Shown piece after piece: positions 58,396-64,000 of a DNA stretch of 64,000 nucleotides (position 1 is the stretch's first letter; the number at the start of each line of letters is the position of its first letter). The translations under genes were made by a program, and so were the position numbers. Under the pieces are notes generated by a model. The model searched no databases, was not told the DNA's origin, and saw only the letters and a program-made list of their open reading frames with translations. This DNA comes from Citrobacter gillenii (GTDB taxonomy: Bacteria; Pseudomonadota; Gammaproteobacteria; Enterobacterales; Enterobacteriaceae), in NCBI RefSeq assembly GCF_013337685.1, contig NZ_SUQN01000007.1, positions 1 to 64,000 of the forward strand, written 5' to 3'.

Positions 58396-60114
58396 TTACT
58401 CAGCGTAGTAGTTAATCTCTAACCGTTTCCCATCGAGAGTGATATCCCGCCAGATTCTGGGGGCTGTAGTCAGCCTGTGATTTTCCACCGCCTGCAAAAG
58501 CGTCGCTTTCGTGAATCCTTCAGGTAACTGGGCTGCGCCGAGCAAAGACCATTGCTTTTCCTTCATGCCAAAGATCAGACTTTCTCCCTCGCCAAAAGCA
58601 TAAAGCACCTGCTCCGGCTGACCATCTGCGTTAAGATCCTGATTCACTAACACGCATGCATCCTGCTCAACACAGGAGCTAATACGGTAGCTTTGCTGTT
58701 TTACAAACCGCCAGAATGCGTCATCGGGTTTTTTGCTACCCGGCGCAATCATCACCATCAGTGCCAGTTGCGTTGTGGTCAGTTCCCGCATGGGATCGAG
58801 GTTCCCGCGTAGAATGGCGTTTAAATCACGTCTGCGCTTACTGTCCTTAGTGAAAGCGTCATCCTTTTGTAACGCCTCCAACGCAGCACGCCCCGGTTTT
58901 CCGCTATTACGCAACATGTACAGGCTGACCTGATCCGGTGAAATTTGGCCACTATGATAACGGGCCATATGGCTGTTGACGCTAATACGCCAGACATCAA
59001 TGACCGGCGATGTCAGCAGAATCAACAGTCCCAGAGACAGTAACGAAACACTGAGGATGACTTTGCTCTGAATTTCCAGTGGATTGTGTCCACGGCGCAT
59101 AATGCTCGCCATGTAGCCGAATGACCAAACCAGCAGCACTGCGATGATCAGCGCACCATGCAGACGCTCAGGCGTCCAGCCATACTGATTGACGCGGACC
59201 CAGAGCGCCCAGCTGGCTATCAACATATAAACCGGGGCGACGAGAAGTGAGGTGTTAATCAGATAACGTAATGCCCCTGGATAGGGTAAGTCGCGTTTTT
59301 GCGGCTCGCGCACAACGACCATCAATAGCAGGAGCAGCAACGTCAGCGTCGACATCAGCCCCGCCGCAGACACCCGTTGCGAAATCGCCTCCAGACCGGT
59401 AAAGGGTAATGTCAGCATAAACATCAGCGCTAACAACGCGACCAGAGGCAACAGACCCGTGGCGATCAACGTCAGAAGCTTTTGTACCGCCGTCACCAGG
59501 CGTGACTGCGTACGTGCCAGAATCACCGCCAGCGCGGTAATAAGGCCAAACGTTACATAACCAAACCAGTCGGTCTCAAAGAATAGCGTGTTAAAAAAGG
59601 GAATACCGACCAGCTTAAACATCTCGCTCCACAGCAAGAGGACCATCCAGAACAGGCCGTTGGCGACAAAGACGATCAGCAATGTCAGAACATTCAGCCA
59701 TATCTGGCTGTAAAACTGCGGATAGCGCGCCTGGTCGGTACGCGTATGGAGTTGGTACTGGATCCAGGGTAACGCCAGCATAGCCATGAGAAAGAGGCGC
59801 CAACCGTAGACAAAGAAAATCTCATTCTCATTCCACCGGTTCCCTCCTGCAACGTGCCCCTTCAACCAGATGCTCATCGCCAGTACGACGCAGAAGATCA
59901 CCGCCATCCAGCACCACAGCGCGCGCTGTTTAAACGAGACCACAGAAAGCAGAATCGCCGACGTCAGCGCTATCGTTACAGGCATTCCATAGAACAGCCA
60001 GCTACTGTTATGGGGGATGAGGTAAGTCATCAGCAGGTAACACACTACGCCTTGCAGCAGACCAATAAACATCATGCCCCAGCGGGTCGTACGTGAAAGC
60101 TCAACACTGTCCAT
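58396..60114 (-). CDS. yhgE: Inner membrane protein YhgE (DUF4153 family)
   Basis: This is an uncharacterised 572-residue membrane protein. The first about 370 residues hold some ten hydrophobic segments. The rest is a soluble, probably periplasmic, domain with two cysteines in SSCVEQDACVLVNQD. Length is close to E. coli YhgE (574). The DUF4153 assignment is from memory of the family. It is divergent from pckA and convergent with hslO. Confidence 0.9.
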   Translation of the reverse strand: MDSVELSRTTRWGMMFIGLLQGVVCYLLMTYLIPHNSSWLFYGMPVTIALTSAILLSVVSFKQRALWCWMAVIFCVVLAMSIWLKGHVAGGNRWNENEIFFVYGWRLFLMAMLALPWIQYQLHTRTDQARYPQFYSQIWLNVLTLLIVFVANGLFWMVLLLWSEMFKLVGIPFFNTLFFETDWFGYVTFGLITALAVILARTQSRLVTAVQKLLTLIATGLLPLVALLALMFMLTLPFTGLEAISQRVSAAGLMSTLTLLLLLLMVVVREPQKRDLPYPGALRYLINTSLLVAPVYMLIASWALWVRVNQYGWTPERLHGALIIAVLLVWSFGYMASIMRRGHNPLEIQSKVILSVSLLSLGLLILLTSPVIDVWRISVNSHMARYHSGQISPDQVSLYMLRNSGKPGRAALEALQKDDAFTKDSKRRRDLNAILRGNLDPMRELTTTQLALMVMIAPGSKKPDDAFWRFVKQQSYRISSCVEQDACVLVNQDLNADGQPEQVLYAFGEGESLIFGMKEKQWSLLGAAQLPEGFTKATLLQAVENHRLTTAPRIWRDITLDGKRLEINYYAE

Positions 60115-60492
60115 GTCGTAATCCAGAATGAAGGGAAAAGATCATTATCGCATCAACATCACAATTATTGGCACTTACCGGTGTCTTTCAGCCCCTCACA
60201 ACGCGACGTGAATCGATATTTCATATGTTTGAGTTACGTTATTTTCCTACATGAATGCGATTACACTCACAAGATTCCCGCCAAATATACTCTCCATTAA
60301 CGTTTTAGGAACATTTTCCACAACAAAAAAGGGTTTCCTGCCATAATATCCGCCTATTTGCGACAGGAGTCGCAGCGTATTCAGTTATCTGTGATTTTGC
60401 CGGATGCGTAAATCTATGAGCCTTGTCGCGGTTAACAATCCCTAAAAAACCTTACTATTCCAGGTAATACATATTGGCTAAGGAGCAGTGAA
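60115..60492 (+). other. 378 bp yhgE-pckA divergent intergenic region (pckA promoter region)
   Basis: No gene is recognised. A CRP-like site lies at 60256-60271. A -10-like CATAAT at 60342-60347 would place the pckA start near 60354, putting the CRP site near -90. A 13-codon ATG ORF at about 60404 has no convincing ribosome site and is not called. Confidence 0.5.
60256..60271 (+). promoter_or_regulatory. Candidate CRP site upstream of pckA
   Basis: TGCGATTACACTCACA matches TGTGA-N6-TCACA with one mismatch. E. coli pckA is CRP-activated from a site in a similar context. The role here is inferred. Confidence 0.65.
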
Positions 60493-62115
60493 ATGCGTGT
60501 GAACAACAGTTTAACCCCGCAAGATCTCGAGGCTTATGGTATCAATGACGTTCAGGATATCGTTTACAATCCCAGCTACGACCTGCTGTACCAGGAAGAG
60601 CTTGATCCAAATCTGGAAGGCTACGAGCGCGGAGTGTTAACTAATCTGGGCGCCGTTGCTGTTGATACCGGTATCTTTACCGGGCGTTCACCAAAGGATA
60701 AGTACATTGTCCGTGACGACACCACGCGAGATACGCTCTGGTGGTCCGACAAGGGTAAAGGTAAGAACGACAACAAACCGCTTTCCCAGGAAACCTGGCA
60801 GCACCTGAAAGGATTAGTCACCCAGCAACTCTCAGGCAAACGCCTGTTTATCGTTGATGCATTCTGCGGCGCGAACGCCGATACCCGCCTTTCAGTGCGC
60901 TTTATTACCGAAGTCGCCTGGCAGGCACATTTCGTTAAAAACATGTTTATCCGCCCAAGCGATGAAGAACTGCTTGATTTTAAACCTGATTTTATCGTGA
61001 TGAACGGTGCGAAATGCACCAACCCGCAGTGGAAAGAACAGGGGCTCAACTCTGAGAACTTCGTGGCTTTCAACCTGACTGAACGTATTCAGTTAATTGG
61101 CGGGACCTGGTACGGCGGAGAGATGAAAAAAGGCATGTTCTCCGTGATGAATTACCTGCTGCCGCTGAAAGGCATTGCCTCCATGCACTGCTCGGCAAAC
61201 GTCGGTGAAAAAGGTGATGTGGCGGTGTTCTTTGGCCTGTCCGGTACCGGTAAAACCACGCTGTCTACCGACCCGAAACGTCGCCTGATTGGCGATGATG
61301 AGCACGGCTGGGACGACGACGGTGTGTTCAACTTCGAGGGCGGCTGCTACGCGAAGACCATCAAGCTGTCTAAAGATGCAGAACCAGAAATCTACAATGC
61401 GATTCGCCGCGATGCGCTGCTGGAAAACGTCACCGTACGTGAAGATGGCTCTATCGACTTCGATGACGGTTCTAAAACCGAGAATACCCGCGTTTCCTAC
61501 CCGATTTATCACATCGATAATATCGTTAAGCCAGTGTCAAAAGCGGGCCATGCCACCAAGGTTATCTTCCTGACCGCCGATGCGTTTGGCGTTCTGCCAC
61601 CGGTATCCCGTCTGACCGCAGATCAAACCCAGTACCACTTCCTGTCTGGCTTCACCGCCAAACTGGCTGGAACCGAGCGCGGCGTGACTGAACCGACCCC
61701 AACATTCTCTGCCTGTTTCGGTGCGGCCTTCCTGTCACTGCACCCGACGCAGTACGCAGAAGTGCTGGTGAAACGCATGCAGGCTGCTGGCGCACAGGCC
61801 TATCTGGTTAACACCGGCTGGAACGGTACCGGCAAACGTATCTCGATTAAAGATACCCGCGCCATTATTGATGCCATCCTGAACGGTTCTCTGGATGACG
61901 CAGAAACGTTCCGTCTGCCGATGTTTGACCTGGCGATCCCAACCGAACTGCCGGGCGTAGACACACGTATTCTCGATCCGCGTAATACCTACGCGTCACC
62001 AGAACAGTGGCAGGAAAAAGCCAATGCGCTGGCGAAACTGTTTATCGAAAACTTCGAGAAGTATACCGATACCCCAGCGGGTGCCGCGTTAGTCAGCGCC
62101 GGTCCGAAGCTGTAA
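60493..62115 (+). CDS. pckA: Phosphoenolpyruvate carboxykinase (ATP)
   Basis: PckA converts oxaloacetate and ATP to PEP, CO2 and ADP, the entry to gluconeogenesis. The 540-residue product has [13 protein letters not shown] (about 64-76), [20 protein letters not shown] with the P-loop GLSGTGKTT (about 248-256), and the metal/kinase-2 region [26 protein letters not shown] lies upstream. A CRP site and a terminator flank it. Confidence 0.97.
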   Translation: MRVNNSLTPQDLEAYGINDVQDIVYNPSYDLLYQEELDPNLEGYERGVLTNLGAVAVDTGIFTGRSPKDKYIVRDDTTRDTLWWSDKGKGKNDNKPLSQETWQHLKGLVTQQLSGKRLFIVDAFCGANADTRLSVRFITEVAWQAHFVKNMFIRPSDEELLDFKPDFIVMNGAKCTNPQWKEQGLNSENFVAFNLTERIQLIGGTWYGGEMKKGMFSVMNYLLPLKGIASMHCSANVGEKGDVAVFFGLSGTGKTTLSTDPKRRLIGDDEHGWDDDGVFNFEGGCYAKTIKLSKDAEPEIYNAIRRDALLENVTVREDGSIDFDDGSKTENTRVSYPIYHIDNIVKPVSKAGHATKVIFLTADAFGVLPPVSRLTADQTQYHFLSGFTAKLAGTERGVTEPTPTFSACFGAAFLSLHPTQYAEVLVKRMQAAGAQAYLVNTGWNGTGKRISIKDTRAIIDAILNGSLDDAETFRLPMFDLAIPTELPGVDTRILDPRNTYASPEQWQEKANALAKLFIENFEKYTDTPAGAALVSAGPKL

Positions 62116-62132
62116 TTTTTGATTCGTTATAT

Positions 62133-62166
62133 AGCCCCTTATCTGAAAGGATAAGGGGCTTTTTAT
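62133..62166 (+). terminator. pckA terminator
   Basis: AGCCCCTTATC-TGAAAG-GATAAGGGGCT followed by TTTTATT is an 11 bp perfect stem with a T tail, 17 bp after the pckA stop. Confidence 0.9.
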
Positions 62167-62177
62167 TGTATTTACCC

Positions 62178-62212
62178 TTTTAAAATGTACTCTGTACACC
62201 TATAATTTGTAC
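62178..62212 (+). promoter_or_regulatory. Promoter and embedded operator of the toxin-antitoxin pair
   Basis: A perfect -10 TATAAT (62201-62206) lies 33 bp before the toxin ATG, with a weak -35-like TTTTAA 17 bp upstream. The palindrome TGTAC-TCT-GTACA (62186-62198) sits in the spacer. A third TGTAC (62208-62212) follows the -10. The layout suggests autorepression by the antitoxin. Confidence 0.65.
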
Positions 62213-62238
62213 TATTAGCCCCATGCGCAGGAAGCGCC

Positions 62239-62556
62239 ATGTTCACATTTATTGAGCTACAGGGATTTAGTAAACGCCGTCCGTTACTTTTACCTGACGA
62301 TGAGTTTCGTGCCTTTCAAGAGGCGCTTATTGAAAACCCTGAGGCAGGGGATACTATCGCTGGTACGGGGGGATTCAGAAAAATTCGCTGGAGTCGCTCT
62401 GGTATGGGTAAGCGCAGCGGTATTCGGGTTATCTATTACAACGTGACGCGTAAAGGTCGAATCTATCTGGCTTTGCTCTATCCTAAGAATGAACAGGATG
62501 ATTTAACCGAAGAGCAAAAAAGAGTTTTAATGCACTTATCCGATATGCTGATTTAA
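62239..62556 (+). CDS. RelE/HigB-like toxin
   Basis: This 105-residue RelE-superfamily toxin of the HigB-2 type is probably a ribosome-dependent mRNA interferase. Visible are FIELQGFSKRRP, the core GTGGFRKIRWSRSGMGKRSG (residues about 42-61) with several basic residues, and IRVIYYNVTRKGRIYLALLY, the usual beta-hairpin end. It precedes its antitoxin, the reverse order typical of hig loci. The pair is inserted between pckA and envZ, which are adjacent in E. coli. Exact target is unknown. Confidence 0.85.
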   Translation: MFTFIELQGFSKRRPLLLPDDEFRAFQEALIENPEAGDTIAGTGGFRKIRWSRSGMGKRSGIRVIYYNVTRKGRIYLALLYPKNEQDDLTEEQKRVLMHLSDMLI

Positions 62557-62608
62557 TTATGAGAATTTTAATCATCAGGACACCGCGATCCGGTGTGGTG
62601 AGGCCAAA

Positions 62609-62905
62609 ATGAAAGACGAATTATTTGCCGATTTGCTGGCCAGTGCAGAAGAAATGGTACGTATAGAGAAAGGTGAAGAAACACCTAAACCTGAACATGT
62701 ACATACTTTTAGCGAAATTGATGTTAAAGCCATCCGCGAAGCAACAGGGTTACGCCAACAGGATTTTGCCATAGCGGTTGGTGTGAGTTATGACCTGGTT
62801 AAAAGCTGGGAAACGAAACGACGCCAACCCACTGGAGCACCAAGAAAACTGCTTTTATTAATTCAAAAAAACCCATTTATAATTAATCAATTAAAAGCAA
62901 TTTAA
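62609..62905 (+). CDS. XRE-family antitoxin (HigA/NadS-like)
   Basis: This 98-residue antitoxin has an N-terminal helical region expected to cover the toxin and a C-terminal helix-turn-helix (about 45-80, AIREATGLRQQDFAIAVGVS then YDLVKSWETKRRQP). It lies 52 bp after the toxin, with GAGG seven bases before the ATG. The spacer holds a small stem (ACACCG/CGGTGT). It probably autorepresses via the TGTAC palindrome upstream. The family is often called NadS; no link to NAD metabolism is implied. Confidence 0.85.
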   Translation: MKDELFADLLASAEEMVRIEKGEETPKPEHVHTFSEIDVKAIREATGLRQQDFAIAVGVSYDLVKSWETKRRQPTGAPRKLLLLIQKNPFIINQLKAI

Positions 62906-62938
62906 GCCAGAGGTTTTACTGTTTACCCCATAAACAGA

Positions 62939-62960
62939 GGGAGGCCTTCGCCTCCCTTTT

Positions 62961-62963
<3 letters not shown>
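62939..62963 (+). terminator. Terminator after the antitoxin gene
   Basis: GGGAGGC-CTTC-GCCTCCC followed by TTTTTTA is a 7 bp stem with a UUCG-like loop and a T tail in the plus direction. It touches the envZ stop codon. In the minus direction no T tract follows. Confidence 0.8.

Positions 62964-64000
<1,037 letters not shown>

Noticed and set aside
60404-60445. 13-codon ORF upstream of pckA as a leader peptide
   Set aside because: No convincing ribosome site and no codon pattern suggesting attenuation.
62609-62905. NadS-like antitoxin considered as functionally linked to the nadV NAD-salvage module
   Set aside because: The names are coincidental; the genes are 40 kb apart with different operators and no shared motif.

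Overview
The window reads as chromosomal DNA of an enterobacterium close to Escherichia and Salmonella, most probably a Citrobacter-type species. Gene order and protein sequences follow the E. coli str-crp-nir-dam-mrcA-pckA-envZ segment almost gene for gene. It carries enterobacterial REP/BIME repeats, tsgA and igaA in their usual places, and an added malonate decarboxylase operon, a trait found in only some genera of the family. The species call is inference; no rRNA or tRNA gene was seen.

Layout. 1-10037: the end of the str operon (rpsL-rpsG-fusA-tuf) with its promoter, the tusBCD sulfur-relay genes, yheO, the periplasmic chaperone fkpA with a probable sigma-E promoter, slyX, slyD, yheV and the kefGB potassium efflux pair. 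10166-12070: the ABC-F gene yheS. 12087-23621: an 11.5 kb accessory block between yheS and yheT. It holds mdcR and the complete mdcABCDEFGH malonate decarboxylase operon, then a nicotinamide-salvage module (nadV, a PRPP-synthetase paralogue and the divergent regulator gene nrtR). 23703-33121: yheT, yheU, prkB, yhfA, crp, yhfK, argD, pabA, the fic/yhfG pair and ppiA. 33122-39809: tsgA and the anaerobic nirBDC-cysG operon with textbook FNR and NarL/NarP sites. 40050-46793: the small lipoprotein gene yhfL and the aroK-aroB-damX-dam-rpe-gph-trpS cluster. 47197-53186: hofMNOPQ (type IV pilus/DNA-uptake-like) divergent from mrcA. 53282-62115: nudE, igaA, yrfG, hslR, hslO, yhgE and pckA. 62239-62905: a reverse-order HigB/HigA-like toxin-antitoxin pair inserted before envZ, which runs off the right end.

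How the added genes fit together. MdcA, C, D and E form the decarboxylase. MdcB and MdcG make and attach its special cofactor, MdcH primes it, MdcF imports malonate and MdcR probably senses it. NadV joins nicotinamide to PRPP; the adjacent PRPP synthetase can supply that PRPP. NrtR, whose Nudix box looks catalytically dead, probably represses both through two matching operators just upstream of the prs-like gene.

Most of the window is conserved housekeeping DNA. The parts worth a second look are the nadV-prs-nrtR module and its tandem operators, the location of the mdc island, the toxin-antitoxin pair with its promoter-embedded operator, the degenerate Fic motif with its YhfG partner, and a possible cysteine-rich leader peptide before aroK.
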